Of a stretch of 64,000 bases of DNA, positions 28,944 to 38,724 are shown piece by piece. Position 1 is the stretch's first letter. Each line of letters opens with the position of its first letter. The notes below the pieces were generated by a model, which saw only the letters and a list, made by a program, of their open reading frames with translations, ran no database searches and was not told the DNA's origin. Made by a program: the position numbers and the translations under genes. The DNA is from Candidatus Marithrix sp. Canyon 246. Its GTDB lineage: Bacteria > Pseudomonadota > Gammaproteobacteria > Beggiatoales > Beggiatoaceae. Where the stretch lies: the NCBI RefSeq assembly GCF_001723685.1, contig NZ_MCBX01000008.1, forward strand, positions 35,856-99,855, given 5' to 3'.

Positions 28944-29285
28944 ATGTTATTAAGTCATCGTACACAAGATAAAATTGATATTGTAGATTTATCAGGCAAA
29001 TTAGTAATGGGAGACGCTGTTACTGAAGCTAGAAAAAAATTATTAGATGTCATTAAAGTTGGTCAAGGTAATTTAATTTTAAATCTTAGTAAAGTCAGCT
29101 TTATGGATTCTAGTGGATTATCTGTACTAATATCAGCTTTAAAAGCAGCGCGAGGTAAAAAAGGTGATGTAGTGTTATTAGGATTAACACCAGCAGTACG
29201 TACACTGATTGAACTAACGCGCTTGCAACAAATTTTTAATATTTTTCAAGAAGAAGCAGCCGCTTTAACTTATATGAATTCTTAA
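28944..29285 (+). CDS. STAS-domain anti-anti-sigma factor (RsbV/SpoIIAA-type)
   Basis: 113 residues. The phosphorylation loop reads SFMDSSGLSVLISAL, with the phosphorylatable Ser retained. LVMGDAVTEARKKLLDVI and GLTPAVRTLIELTRL complete the fold. It pairs with the kinase just upstream. It lies directly upstream of two polysaccharide genes (2 bases to the next start), so the switch probably controls polysaccharide initiation rather than a sigma factor. That link is inferred from the operon. Confidence 0.9.
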   Translation: MLLSHRTQDKIDIVDLSGKLVMGDAVTEARKKLLDVIKVGQGNLILNLSKVSFMDSSGLSVLISALKAARGKKGDVVLLGLTPAVRTLIELTRLQQIFNIFQEEAAALTYMNS

Positions 29286-29287
29286 AT

Positions 29288-30022
29288 ATGTTAAAACAAA
29301 TTCATCAAGATAAATTACGGGAAATTCTATTAAACCGTTATGACCATATTGGCGTTACCAGTCTAATATACAAATTGCGTTTTTATACTAAGCGTTTAAC
29401 TTGGAATCTAGTTATACGTAGTGCATACTTATTAAAACGCTTATTAGATATAATTGCTTCTGGAATAATAATATTATTATTAAGTCCTTTATTTTTAACT
29501 ATTGCCGCTTTGATTTATATAGAATCCCCCGGAGCCGTGTTATTTAAACAAACACGTGTTGGTCGTTGGGGTACTTTATTTACCATGTGGAAGTTTCGTT
29601 CTATGTATATGGATGCAGAAGAACGTAAAAAACAATTGATGAAAGACAATGAAATGAGTGGCGGAGTTCTGTTTAAAATGAAACATGATCCTCGTATTAC
29701 TAAGATTGGACGTTTCATTCGCAAAGTTTCTATTGACGAACTACCACAATTATGGAATGTGTTTAAAGGTGATATGTCCTTAGTTGGACCACGTCCACCT
29801 GTACCTGCGGAAGTGGATCAATATTCATTAGCTGATCGTCGTCGTTTAGAGGTTATTCCCGGTATTACTTGTGTATGGCAAGTATCGGGGCGTTCTGACA
29901 TTCCATTTCCTCAACAAGTTGAATTAGATGTCAAATATATTGAGTCTCAATCATTATGGACTGATATTAAAATATTATTTCAAACAATTCCAGCAGTTTT
30001 AATGGGTAAAGGAGCTTATTAA
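29288..30022 (+). CDS. Undecaprenyl-phosphate sugar phosphotransferase
   Basis: 244 residues. It has the bacterial sugar transferase domain (PF02397 type). A re-entrant helix (SGIIILLLSPLFLTIAALIY) is followed by GAVLFKQTRVGRWGTLFTMW, KFRSMYMDAE, the catalytic SIDELPQLWNVFKGDMSLVG and PRPPVP. It lacks the long polytopic N-terminal domain of WcaJ proteins, so it is a short PglC/WbaP-core-like enzyme. It transfers the first sugar-phosphate to the lipid carrier for exopolysaccharide or O-antigen. Confidence 0.9.
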   Translation: MLKQIHQDKLREILLNRYDHIGVTSLIYKLRFYTKRLTWNLVIRSAYLLKRLLDIIASGIIILLLSPLFLTIAALIYIESPGAVLFKQTRVGRWGTLFTMWKFRSMYMDAEERKKQLMKDNEMSGGVLFKMKHDPRITKIGRFIRKVSIDELPQLWNVFKGDMSLVGPRPPVPAEVDQYSLADRRRLEVIPGITCVWQVSGRSDIPFPQQVELDVKYIESQSLWTDIKILFQTIPAVLMGKGAY

Positions 30023-30023
30023 A

Positions 30024-31349
30024 ATGAAAGCCTTGGTTTTAGCTGATCGACTTGGTAAGGAATTACTACCACTGACTAAAAAAGCTTGCGTGGCATTACT
30101 TCCAGTTGCCGGTAAACCGGTGTTGGAATATGCCATTGAAAGTTTAATTAATTCTGGCGTATCTGATATAACTTTTGTTATTTCAGCAGATGCTGAAAAT
30201 GTGGAAAAGACTTTTGGTGCCGGTGCTCGTTGGGGAGTTCGTTTTAATTATATTCTTAGTAGGGGTGAAGAACATCCTTATGATATAATACAACGTATTA
30301 ATAATACAGAAGAATATTTAATATTACGCGGTGATATTTTATCTAATGAAATTATTAGTAAAACTTGCAATAAAGACACTCCTAAGTCAGAATTAGATAA
30401 TTTTTGTTGGATAAAAGAAAAATACATCAATAAGTTAGACTCTTTAAAAAGTTTTCATCAAACTAATTTAGACGTAATTGCAGGCAAATTTGATAAATTA
30501 ATAGTACCCGGGCGCGAACTTGCATTAGGCTTAAAAATTGGGCGTAAATCGCAAATATCACCCCAAAGTTTGAAACAAGGTATTGCTTTTGTTGGTTCCA
30601 ATTGTCGAGTACATCCGCAAGCAGAATTATTAGATCAAGTGGTAATTAGTGACAATGTTATTATTGATCGCGCCGCTACTATAGAATCGAGTGTTATTTT
30701 ACCCAATACATATATTGGAGAATTCGTAGAAATAAAAAACGCGATAGTATGGTCAAATGACTTAATTCGTGTTGATATAGATACGACACTACATATAAGT
30801 GATACATTTTTATTAGCCGACTTAGACACTGAAACAATCAGCAAAAGCATTGCTCAGCCTGTAAATCGTTTATTAGGATTATTGTTAATAATTGCATCAT
30901 TACCATTGTGGTTATTTGCATTACTTGTGTCTAATAAGAAAAATCTGTTAAAGAAAAAGAGATTAGAAGGTAATCGTTTACAATTTGATGATTTTGGCAA
31001 TCGTAAACGTAGAGTATTTACAGCATGGACATGGAATACACGGATACCAATATTACGTTATTTACCATATTTATGGTCAATTTTGACAGGTGATTTACGA
31101 CTTGTTGGAGTTGTGCCATTGACACCAAGACAATCTGAACAACGGGTAGAAGATTGGGCAAAAGTTCGAGACGAAGCACCAATAGGCTTAATTGGTCCAA
31201 GCCAATTAAATTTACCTACTAATGTACCAATAGAAGAAAAGTTAATGAGTGATGCTTTTTATGCTCGACAACGTAGCACTACTAAAGATATATCTTATTT
31301 ATGGCAGGGAATTGGTGCGTTGTTTAGTCGAAAGGCATGGGTTCAATAA
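30024..31349 (+). CDS. Fusion of degenerate nucleotidyltransferase, beta-helix and sugar-transferase-like domain
   Basis: 441 residues. Residues 1-120 are shaped like a sugar-nucleotide pyrophosphorylase (ALLPVAGKPVLEYAIESLIN), but the signature G-G-x-G-T-R is replaced by ADRLGKEL. Residues about 180-270 are left-handed beta-helix repeats (NCRVHPQAELLDQVVISDNV). A membrane helix follows (LLGLLLIIASLPLWLFALLV). The C-terminus resembles the tail of the bacterial sugar transferases (ILTGDLRLVGVVPLTPRQ) without the DELPQ catalytic part. It may be a regulatory or scaffold partner of the enzyme before it. A broken partial copy of its end lies at 32715-32838. Confidence 0.75.
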   Translation: MKALVLADRLGKELLPLTKKACVALLPVAGKPVLEYAIESLINSGVSDITFVISADAENVEKTFGAGARWGVRFNYILSRGEEHPYDIIQRINNTEEYLILRGDILSNEIISKTCNKDTPKSELDNFCWIKEKYINKLDSLKSFHQTNLDVIAGKFDKLIVPGRELALGLKIGRKSQISPQSLKQGIAFVGSNCRVHPQAELLDQVVISDNVIIDRAATIESSVILPNTYIGEFVEIKNAIVWSNDLIRVDIDTTLHISDTFLLADLDTETISKSIAQPVNRLLGLLLIIASLPLWLFALLVSNKKNLLKKKRLEGNRLQFDDFGNRKRRVFTAWTWNTRIPILRYLPYLWSILTGDLRLVGVVPLTPRQSEQRVEDWAKVRDEAPIGLIGPSQLNLPTNVPIEEKLMSDAFYARQRSTTKDISYLWQGIGALFSRKAWVQ

Positions 31350-31570
31350 TTACTTTTCTGTCTGCTCAATTGACGAAGAATTAATTTGCCAATGGTGAAA
31401 TTGACTATTGTAATCGCCTGTAAAATTATCGAATAAATTTAAGAAGATATTTTTAATTTCAAGAGGAGATTCGTTGTTAAAATGATGAAATCAAATATTT
31501 GGAATTGCTTTTCTTATGAATCTAATGACCATATGGATATTTATATTGACTGATTTATAATAATTAATCT

Positions 31571-31602
31571 AGGGTGTATGACGCTGCACTTATACACCCT
31601 AC
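31571..31602. repeat. GTGTATGACGCT palindrome (repeat family B, copy 1)
   Basis: AGGGTGTATGACGCTGCACT then TATACACCCTAC forms a short palindrome after the sugar-transferase operon. Relatives occur at 55007 and 56628. It could also terminate the operon. The rest of 31350-31648 shows only a possible 23-codon ORF (ATG 31482, behind AGAGGAG) that I do not call. Confidence 0.6.
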
Positions 31603-31648
31603 AATTTCTATAATTTTATCAAATAGATAATTGCAGCATAAAGCTTTA

Positions 31649-32134
31649 TTAATTTTCTCCAATAGAAGTTAAGACTTGTTTTATCAAATCCATATCAAGA
31701 TATAAACCTGATATAACCAGTTTTTCAAAGGCTGGTTTAGCAAATTCCAGCAAACCTTCTTTTTTGGCTTTAACTACCAAACCTAAAGAACCTATTAAAG
31801 GTAAATTTAAAATTTTTGCACACTTACGTGCCGACAAATCATCTAATATCACACCATATTTAGAATTTTCTACTGCTAATGTGATAACTTCACTTTCGCC
31901 ATCTCCAAGATTCCAATTAGCAACTAATGGTTCAATGGCTATGGTTTGACGTTCAACTCTTGAATTCTCAGACAATTTGTTTAACAAACTATCAACATCT
32001 GTCTTCTGTGATACTTCTTTGACAACGCTTTCTGGAATAATCCAAGTTTCAGCTAAAGGGCTGATGGTAGATAGAAGATCAGCCTTTCCTAACACAATGA
32101 GTGGAGACGCATCAAAAACCCATTTATGTCTCAT
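31649..32134 (-). CDS. DUF3368-family PIN-domain toxin
   Basis: The start at 32134 (MRHKWVFDASPLIVLGKADL) removes an 11-codon upstream extension that overlaps the antitoxin. 161 residues. The PIN acidic residues appear in VFDASPLI, LGDGESEVITLA and GVILDDLSARK, followed by GSLGLVVKAKKEGL, the DUF3368 hallmark. It is predicted to be an RNase toxin. It overlaps the UPF0175 antitoxin by 11 bases, the standard pairing. Confidence 0.85.
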   Translation of the reverse strand: MRHKWVFDASPLIVLGKADLLSTISPLAETWIIPESVVKEVSQKTDVDSLLNKLSENSRVERQTIAIEPLVANWNLGDGESEVITLAVENSKYGVILDDLSARKCAKILNLPLIGSLGLVVKAKKEGLLEFAKPAFEKLVISGLYLDMDLIKQVLTSIGEN

Positions 32135-32393
32135 AACCTGCCTCTTCGAGAATTTCCTTGGCATCATATTGAAACGGGGATATATTAAATTGGGTTAAAG
32201 CCATAATAAAATCTTCTCGACATAATCCAGCTATTTCAGCCGCTTTTTCTTGAGATACCATTCCTTGTTCATACCATTTTACAGCAGCGGCTATTCGCAT
32301 ACTCATAGCAAATTCTTCTGTGGTTTGTTTTAACACAGAAAATACGCCTATAGGTATCTCTATCTTCACAATTTTATTGGTTTGGAATTTCAT
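32124..32393 (-). CDS. UPF0175-family antitoxin
   Basis: 89 residues. The family core is AVKWYEQGMVSQEKAAEIAG followed by LCREDFIMALTQFNIS. It combines an N-terminal strand with a helix-turn-helix that should bind the operator and the toxin. It is translated first and overlaps the DUF3368 toxin. The module has been inserted between the sugar-transferase fusion gene and a scrap copy of that gene's 3' end. Confidence 0.85.
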   Translation of the reverse strand: MKFQTNKIVKIEIPIGVFSVLKQTTEEFAMSMRIAAAVKWYEQGMVSQEKAAEIAGLCREDFIMALTQFNISPFQYDAKEILEEAGYET

Positions 32394-32482
32394 TTTTAAC
32401 TTTCCATTTTATAAGTATTAATATTATGTGAATGTTCATGACTTCAAAATACATTACAAACTGTAATTACCATAACATTTAT

Positions 32483-32711
32483 TTAATTACTACACAACAA
32501 CCCCTTCAATTCAGGAATACAGGATCCACAATTACCCCCAGCCTGCAATACTTCAGCAATTTGTTGGGTAGTAGTTAAATTCTGTTCCTTAATTTCTTAG
32601 TTCCCACATTAAAACAAGAACAAATTATATGGTCTTTTTGTTCTTCTGTTTGTCCAATTAGTAAACCTAAACGATCTGTTGTTGTTAGTTTGTTTCTGGC
32701 AAACATCGCTA
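32483..32711 (-). pseudogene. C-terminal remnant of a nitrate/nitrite reductase-type BFD domain
   Basis: Read on the minus strand: FARNKLTTTDRLGLLIGQTE, then IICSCFNVG. After a frameshift: TTQQIAEVLQAGGNCGSCIP and ELKGLLCSN, ending at 32483. CSCFxVG...G-G-N-C-G-S-C is the [2Fe-2S] BFD-like tail of assimilatory nitrate reductase (NasA type) or nitrite reductase. Everything upstream is missing. It suggests that an assimilatory nitrate gene once stood here. Confidence 0.65.
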
Positions 32712-32714
32712 TTA

Positions 32715-32838
32715 AGTTACTACGTGTTTAATAAGAAAAATCTGTTAAAGAAACATAAATTAGAAGGTAATCGTTTACAATTTGATGAATGGCAGGGAAT
32801 TGGTGCCTTGTTTAGTCGAAAGGCATGGGTTCAATAAT
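32715..32838 (+). repeat. Collapsed duplicate of the sugar-transferase fusion gene's 3' end
   Basis: Bases 32715-32787 match 30920-30991 and bases 32788-32838 match 31300-31351, in the same order and strand, with about 310 bases between them deleted. A few substitutions separate the copies. The toxin-antitoxin pair and the nitrate reductase scrap therefore lie between two copies of the same gene end. The rest of 32394-32992 contains only the remnant above and the metH promoter region. Confidence 0.85.
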
Positions 32839-32946
32839 CTCACTCCAGACAACACAAAAATTACGTAGGTTGGGCGCCCAACAACTTCACAATTCCTCCT
32901 TAGATCTTACAAACTCTATATAAACAATGGAACAAATAATGGTCTA

Positions 32947-32975
32947 TTGTTTGCCCATCAAAGTTACTGTATAAT
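32947..32975 (+). promoter_or_regulatory. Probable sigma-70 promoter of metH
   Basis: TTGTTT (32947-32952), a 17 bp spacer and a perfect TATAAT (32970-32975) end 17 bases before the metH ATG. The leader would be very short and there is no clear Shine-Dalgarno. No B12 or SAM riboswitch was recognised upstream. Confidence 0.5.
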
Positions 32976-32992
32976 TTTATATATTTTATTTT

Positions 32993-35900
32993 ATGACTAT
33001 CAAATCTCTTTTAAAGCAACGTATCCTTATCCTTGATGGTGCTATGGGCACTATGATTCAGAGGCATAAATTAGAAGAAGATGATTATCGAGGTGAACGC
33101 TTTAAAGATTGGGCTTGTGATTTAAAAGGTAATAATGATTTATTGGCTATCACTCAGCCGCAGATTATCAAGGAAATCTACACTCAATATTTAGAAGCTG
33201 GTGCTGATATCATTGAAACTAATACTTTTAATGGTACTCGCATTGCGATGGCTGATTATCAGATGGAGGATTTGGTTTATGAAATGAATTTTGTTGCAAC
33301 CAAATTAGCACGTCAAGCAGCCGATGAAATGACAGCTAAAACGCCAGATTTTCCACGTTTTGTTGCCGGTGTGCTTGGCCCTACTAATCGTACATGTTCT
33401 ATTTCTCCAGATGTCAATGACCCAAGCTTTCGTAATGTTACCTTTGATGATTTAGTAGCAACTTATTATGAAGCCACTCAAGCTTTAGTCGATGGTGGTG
33501 CTGATTTGTTGTTGATTGAAACTATTTTTGATACTTTAAATGCTAAGGCTGCTATTTTTGCCGTACAAAAATATTTTGATGATCATCAAATGTCTTTGCC
33601 GATTATGATTTCCGGTACCATTACTGATGCATCTGGTAGAACCTTATCCGGGCAAACTACTGAAGCTTTTTGGAACTCCTTACGTCATGCCCAGCCACTG
33701 TCAATCGGTCTAAATTGCGCTTTAGGGGCAAAAGAATTACGCCAGTATGTAGAAGAATTATCTCGAATTTCAGAAACTTATGTATCAGCACATCCTAATG
33801 CCGGCTTACCTAATGAATTTGGCGGCTATGATGAAACTCCTGAAGATATGGCAATCGACATTGGAGAATGGGCGCAAAGTGGTTTTTTAAATATTATTGG
33901 AGGTTGTTGTGGTACAACCCCAGATCATATTCGCGCTATCAAAGCAGCAGTCGAAAAATTTCCTCCCCGCCAATTGCCAGATATTCCAATTGCATGTCGC
34001 CTTTCCGGCTTAGAACCTTGTACCATTACAAAAGATTCTTTATTTCTCAATATTGGCGAACGCGCTAATGTCACCGGTTCAGCTCGTTTTAAACGATTGA
34101 TTAAAGAAGAAAATTATGAAACCGCCCTAGACGTTGCACGTGAACAAGTCGAAACTGGTGCCCAAGTCATTGATGTCAATATGGATGAAGGCTTGCTGGA
34201 TTCTAAAGCAGTGATGGTTAAATTTTTGAATCTGGTTGCAACCGAGCCTGATATTGCTAAAGTGCCGCTGATGGTTGACTCTTCCAAATGGGAAATTTTA
34301 GAAGCCGGCTTAAAATGCGTTCAAGGTAAATCAATTGTTAATTCAATCAGCCTCAAAGAAGGTGAAGAAAACTTTATAAAGCAAGCTACACTGGTAAGAC
34401 GTTATGGTGCCGCTGTTATTATTATGGCGTTTGATGAAGATGGGCAAGCTGATACTAGAGCGCGTAAATTTGAAATTTGTAAGCGTTCTTATCAGATTTG
34501 GGTAGAAAAACTAGGCTTTCCGCCTGAAGATATTATTTTTGACCCTAATATATTTGCAGTTGCTACCGGAATTGATGAGCATAATAATTATGCAGTTGAT
34601 TTTATTGAAGCCATTCGTGATATAAAACAACATTTACCCCACGCGCTTATTTCAGGTGGAGTTTCTAATGTTTCATTTTCATTTCGCGGTAATAATCAAC
34701 TACGTGAAGCAATTCATTCAGTTTTTTTGTATTATGCCATTGATGCTGGCATGGATATGGGAATTGTCAACGCAGGGCAATTGGCGATTTATGAAGATTT
34801 ACCAGCAGAACTGCGTGATCGGGTTGAAGATGTTATTTTAAATCGTCGTGATGATGCAACTGAATTACTTTTAGACATTGCAAATAAATATAAAGCTGGG
34901 GCTAGCACACAAGACGATAGTAAAGCTCTTGAATGGCGCGAGGCTCCAGTCAGCAAACGGCTTGAACATGCTTTAGTAAAAGGTATTACTCAATATATTG
35001 AAGAAGATACGGAAGAAGCTAGGCAACAGGCTGAACGCCCTTTACATGTCATTGAAGGTGCATTGATGAATGGCATGAATGTGGTTGGAGATTTATTTGG
35101 TGCAGGAAAAATGTTTTTGCCTCAAGTAGTTAAATCAGCCCGTGTTATGAAAAAGGCGGTAGCATACTTAATGCCCTATATTGAAGCTGAAAAGGGTGGA
35201 ACAATTGAGAACAATGGCAAAATTTTGTTAGCAACCGTTAAGGGTGATGTTCATGACATTGGAAAAAATATCGTTGGAGTGGTTTTGCAATGCAATAATT
35301 TTGAGATTATTGATATTGGCGTGATGGTTCCGGCTGAAACTATTTTGAAAACTGCTAAAGAACAAAATTGTGATATTATTGGCTTATCAGGGCTAATCAC
35401 CCCATCATTAGACGAAATGGTGCATGTTGCCACAGAAATGGAACGCCAAGGTTTTAAAGTGCCATTGCTTATAGGTGGTGCAACTACTTCCAAAGTACAT
35501 ACAGCAGTGAAAATTGCTCAGAATTATAGTAATCCGGTTGTTTATGTGCAAGATGCTTCTCGTGCGGTGGGTGTGGCACAAAGTTTACTTTCCACTGAAT
35601 TAAAGACCAATTTTGCACAGAATGTAAGTAAAGAATATGCAACAATACGTGAAGAACGCGCGAAGAAGCTGCTAAATAAAAAGAAATTTTCACTGCAACA
35701 AGCAAGAGCGAATAAATTCACCTTCAACTGGGAAGATTATACACCAGCTAAACCAACTTTTTTAGGCATAAAAGTATTTGAAGATTATTCACTAGAAGAA
35801 TTGCGTAACCGTATTGATTGGACACAATTCTTTAGAACTTGGGAATTAGCAGGGCGTTTTCCTCAAATTCTGGATGATGAAATAGTCGGAACAGAAGCGC

Positions 35901-36667
35901 GTAGTCTTTATGAAGATGCACTAACAATGTTAGATCAAATTATCAAACAAAAATGGTTAAAAGCTCGCGCAGTAATTGGTTTTTTTCCAGCCAAGATGGT
36001 GAATGATGATGATATTCAACTCTATACAGATGATAATCGTACTGAAGTCAAAACCGTGCTACATCATCTGCGTCAACAAATGCCTAAAACCAAACAAAAT
36101 CCTAACTTATGTTTAGCTGATTTTATTAGTCCAAAAGAGGATTATATAGGAGCATTTGCGGTAACAGCCGGCATTGGTATAGACGAACACGTCTCCCGTT
36201 TTGAACAAGATTATGATGATTATAATAGCATACTAATCAAAGCATTAGCTGATCGTTTAGCCGAAGCCTTTGCTGAACGTATGCATGAACGGGTACGTAA
36301 AGAATTTTGGGCTTATTCCGTGGATGAAAATTTTAGTAACGAAGAATTAATCAAAGAAAACTATGATGGAATTCGTCCAGCCCCCGGCTATCCTGCTTGC
36401 CCAGAACATACAGAAAAAACCACACTGTGGCAACTACTTGAACCAGATAAAAATGCGGGTATTACAATGACAGATAGTTTTGCCATGTTACCAACAGCGG
36501 CAGTATCTGGTTGGTACATTGCACATCCAAAAGCGCGATATTTTGGTGTTGGTAAAGTGTATAAAGATCAAGTTGAAGATTATGCAAAACGTAAGGGAAT
36601 GACAATTGAAGAGGCAGAACGGTGGTTGGCTCCTAATTTGGGGTATGATGTGAGTAGAGTGAAATAA
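32993..36667 (+). CDS. metH: Cobalamin-dependent methionine synthase
   Basis: 1224 residues, full length with all four modules. The homocysteine domain has [11 protein letters not shown] and the zinc cysteines in [12 protein letters not shown] and [11 protein letters not shown]. The pterin domain runs from [12 protein letters not shown]. The B12 domain has the His-on motif [16 protein letters not shown] near residue 750. The C-terminal AdoMet reactivation domain has ARYFGVGKV and [13 protein letters not shown]. It methylates homocysteine using methyl-tetrahydrofolate. It lies near the cobalamin island that supplies its cofactor and ends in a hairpin. Confidence 0.97.
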   Translation: MTIKSLLKQRILILDGAMGTMIQRHKLEEDDYRGERFKDWACDLKGNNDLLAITQPQIIKEIYTQYLEAGADIIETNTFNGTRIAMADYQMEDLVYEMNFVATKLARQAADEMTAKTPDFPRFVAGVLGPTNRTCSISPDVNDPSFRNVTFDDLVATYYEATQALVDGGADLLLIETIFDTLNAKAAIFAVQKYFDDHQMSLPIMISGTITDASGRTLSGQTTEAFWNSLRHAQPLSIGLNCALGAKELRQYVEELSRISETYVSAHPNAGLPNEFGGYDETPEDMAIDIGEWAQSGFLNIIGGCCGTTPDHIRAIKAAVEKFPPRQLPDIPIACRLSGLEPCTITKDSLFLNIGERANVTGSARFKRLIKEENYETALDVAREQVETGAQVIDVNMDEGLLDSKAVMVKFLNLVATEPDIAKVPLMVDSSKWEILEAGLKCVQGKSIVNSISLKEGEENFIKQATLVRRYGAAVIIMAFDEDGQADTRARKFEICKRSYQIWVEKLGFPPEDIIFDPNIFAVATGIDEHNNYAVDFIEAIRDIKQHLPHALISGGVSNVSFSFRGNNQLREAIHSVFLYYAIDAGMDMGIVNAGQLAIYEDLPAELRDRVEDVILNRRDDATELLLDIANKYKAGASTQDDSKALEWREAPVSKRLEHALVKGITQYIEEDTEEARQQAERPLHVIEGALMNGMNVVGDLFGAGKMFLPQVVKSARVMKKAVAYLMPYIEAEKGGTIENNGKILLATVKGDVHDIGKNIVGVVLQCNNFEIIDIGVMVPAETILKTAKEQNCDIIGLSGLITPSLDEMVHVATEMERQGFKVPLLIGGATTSKVHTAVKIAQNYSNPVVYVQDASRAVGVAQSLLSTELKTNFAQNVSKEYATIREERAKKLLNKKKFSLQQARANKFTFNWEDYTPAKPTFLGIKVFEDYSLEELRNRIDWTQFFRTWELAGRFPQILDDEIVGTEARSLYEDALTMLDQIIKQKWLKARAVIGFFPAKMVNDDDIQLYTDDNRTEVKTVLHHLRQQMPKTKQNPNLCLADFISPKEDYIGAFAVTAGIGIDEHVSRFEQDYDDYNSILIKALADRLAEAFAERMHERVRKEFWAYSVDENFSNEELIKENYDGIRPAPGYPACPEHTEKTTLWQLLEPDKNAGITMTDSFAMLPTAAVSGWYIAHPKARYFGVGKVYKDQVEDYAKRKGMTIEEAERWLAPNLGYDVSRVK

Positions 36668-36670
36668 ATT

Positions 36671-36701
36671 GACCTGACAGGTTTTAAAAACCTGTCAGGT
36701 C
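36671..36701. terminator. GACCTGACAGG hairpin (repeat family A, copy 4)
   Basis: GACCTGACAGG and CCTGTCAGGTC around TTTTAAAAA lie between the convergent metH and beta-barrel genes, so the hairpin can terminate both. Confidence 0.75.
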
Positions 36702-36707
36702 TTTAGG

Positions 36708-38090
36708 TTAAAAATGAATTGCCAATCGACTACGTAACACAAAGGTACTACTATCATCTTTTGAAGCATAGCTAGACCCATTCATGCCATTAAATTGATT
36801 ATAGTCTCCATCATCACCATTAAATCCATAATAGATACCTTCAAATCCAATAGAAATATTCTTTGTAATCTTTGTCTCTATACCAGCACCAACTGCAAAG
36901 CCAGTTAAATTTTCCTTATTAAAAACGCTAATAGAGCGGCCTCCAATACCTCCAGCTCCACCAAGACCATCACCACCATTATTGACGCTATTACTGCCAT
37001 TTTCACCATCACCACCATCACCAGCAAAAATAACATTTGCTCCATCTAGGCGTGTAAACGCCACACCGCCAGTTAGGTAAAAGAGATTAGCACGATTGCT
37101 CCAGCCAAAACGAGCTCGTAAACTGCTCAAATAATCACGATCATGACTCCCAAAACTAGTATCCGCTTCAATTCCATAAATCAAGTTATCAATTTGCCAA
37201 TTATAACCCGCTTGTATCCCACCTAAAAGTCCAATATCCTCTGATTCTAAAAATCCTGTCGTAACAGCTCCACCGCCACCATCGCCTCCATCACCAGCAC
37301 CATTTAGAGGATCTATAGCAACACCATTGCTACCGTTTCCACCATTTTCGCCATTTGCCAATCGAACTGCATTAATTGTATCATCAGAGAGACTAAAGAG
37401 TACGCCAGCATGTCCACCAACATATGGACCAGACCAATTGCCACCATTGGATGCAAAGCGAATAGCTTGATCACCTAAATCAAAAGAAACACGAGCTCGC
37501 AGCAAAAAAAACTCATCATCAAAGTTTGAATTTACCAACTCATCATCAAACTTATAGTATAAACCTTCTAGCCCAAGGATTGTCTGTGAACTAAGCTGAT
37601 ATTCCGCACCAATTCCTGCAACAAAACCAAACTCAGATTCTCCTTCTCGATACAAGACACTATTACCTACACTAGCGCCACCGCTTCCACCATTACCAGC
37701 AATAAGGCCATTACCCCCATTACCCCCATTACCACCATTACCACCAATTAACACCGCACTCTTATCACCATCAACTGAGAGAAAAGCGGCACCAACAGTC
37801 CCATAAATAAGACTTCGATTCATTCCGAAACCAATGCGACCACGCACAGAACCTAGAACATTGTCAATTGACCCATAAGCATCAAGATCACCCTCAATAC
37901 CTGTAATGACATTTTGAAACTGCCAATTATAACCAAGATGAAAACCAGCTACCAAATCGCTAATATCACTAGTTTCAATATTATTATCAGCTTCAGAAAC
38001 CCCAATATTTCCGCCAAAATACAACTCAGCACTGGCTAACTGCATTAGCCCAAACAATAAAAAAGTTGTTATAACAAAATAATTTTTCAT
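36708..38090 (-). CDS. Tandem outer-membrane beta-barrel with glycine-rich loops
   Basis: 460 residues with a signal peptide (MKNYFVITTFLLFGLMQLAS, cut near ASA-ELY). Two OmpA/porin-family 8-strand barrels lie in tandem. The first runs from YFGGNIGVS to LRARVSFDLG (about residues 24-208). The second runs from NWSGPYVGGHAG to the terminal SRLAIHF (about 217-460), ending in the aromatic BAM signal. In place of ordinary loops there are Gly/Asn tracts: GGNGGNGGNGGNG (near 117), NGENGGNGSNG (near 247) and GDGGDGENGSNS (near 357). It is followed by three genes for small glycine-rich secreted proteins on the same strand. Family membership is clear; the role is unknown. Confidence 0.8.
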   Translation of the reverse strand: MKNYFVITTFLLFGLMQLASAELYFGGNIGVSEADNNIETSDISDLVAGFHLGYNWQFQNVITGIEGDLDAYGSIDNVLGSVRGRIGFGMNRSLIYGTVGAAFLSVDGDKSAVLIGGNGGNGGNGGNGLIAGNGGSGGASVGNSVLYREGESEFGFVAGIGAEYQLSSQTILGLEGLYYKFDDELVNSNFDDEFFLLRARVSFDLGDQAIRFASNGGNWSGPYVGGHAGVLFSLSDDTINAVRLANGENGGNGSNGVAIDPLNGAGDGGDGGGGAVTTGFLESEDIGLLGGIQAGYNWQIDNLIYGIEADTSFGSHDRDYLSSLRARFGWSNRANLFYLTGGVAFTRLDGANVIFAGDGGDGENGSNSVNNGGDGLGGAGGIGGRSISVFNKENLTGFAVGAGIETKITKNISIGFEGIYYGFNGDDGDYNQFNGMNGSSYASKDDSSTFVLRSRLAIHF

Positions 38091-38161
38091 GACCCTATAT
38101 CACTTTTATTCAACATATATTAATAATATAGCAATATTTAAGCCATGTAAATTATTATCTA

Positions 38162-38668
38162 TTAATAAGCATTACCACCTTTTCCACCTTTTCCACCCGA
38201 ACCTCCATAAATTCCAGCCCCGCCGTGTCCACCGCTTCCACCACCGGGACCGCTTCCTGCTATGCCTCCTTGACCTCCTATACCACCATAGTAGCTTGCA
38301 CCATGCCTACCATGACTTTTTTTAGCTCTTTTCAGAAATATCCTAGGTGATTTTGAAAATCTTTTACAGTGTAAAGGGTGGTAGTAGTTTTGCATATTAT
38401 CATCATAAGACATATAATCTCTCCATTTTCTTTTAGCTGAACCCCTTACTAATCCTAGGCAATACCAATATAAATGATTATCATATTCACGTTGCCTTGA
38501 CATAGAATGATGATTATAATATCCACCACCATAACCGCCTTTACCACCCGGTAGTCCCGGAAGGCTACCACCATCACCTCCGCTGCCACCATACTGCCTT
38601 TTAGGTATCTCGTCCGCTCCTACACATCCCATTAAACCAATTGCCATAAAAATAAAAAATTTTTTCAT
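38162..38668 (-). CDS. Glycine-rich secreted lipoprotein
   Basis: The start at 38668 (MKKFFIFMAIGLMGCVGADE) gives a lipobox LMGC; the open frame extends seven codons further without need. 168 residues. Two glycine-rich flanks (YGGSGGDGGSLPGLPGGKGG near the start, then GGIGGQGGIAGSGPGGGSGG at the end) surround a basic, Tyr/His/Arg-rich centre (HSMSRQREYDNHLYWYCLGL and onward). The GGx repeats suit a polyglycine-II helix bundle. It probably stays attached to the outer membrane. No homologue is recognised. Confidence 0.65.
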   Translation of the reverse strand: MKKFFIFMAIGLMGCVGADEIPKRQYGGSGGDGGSLPGLPGGKGGYGGGYYNHHSMSRQREYDNHLYWYCLGLVRGSAKRKWRDYMSYDDNMQNYYHPLHCKRFSKSPRIFLKRAKKSHGRHGASYYGGIGGQGGIAGSGPGGGSGGHGGAGIYGGSGGKGGKGGNAY

Positions 38669-38724
38669 AAGATTGATCTCTTTTAACAAAAAAAATTAGA
38701 ATAGAAGTTGATTTTTTTATATAT

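Noticed and set aside
31482..31553. 23-codon ORF with a good ribosome site
   Set aside because: Too short, with no coupling or recognisable sequence, so not called.
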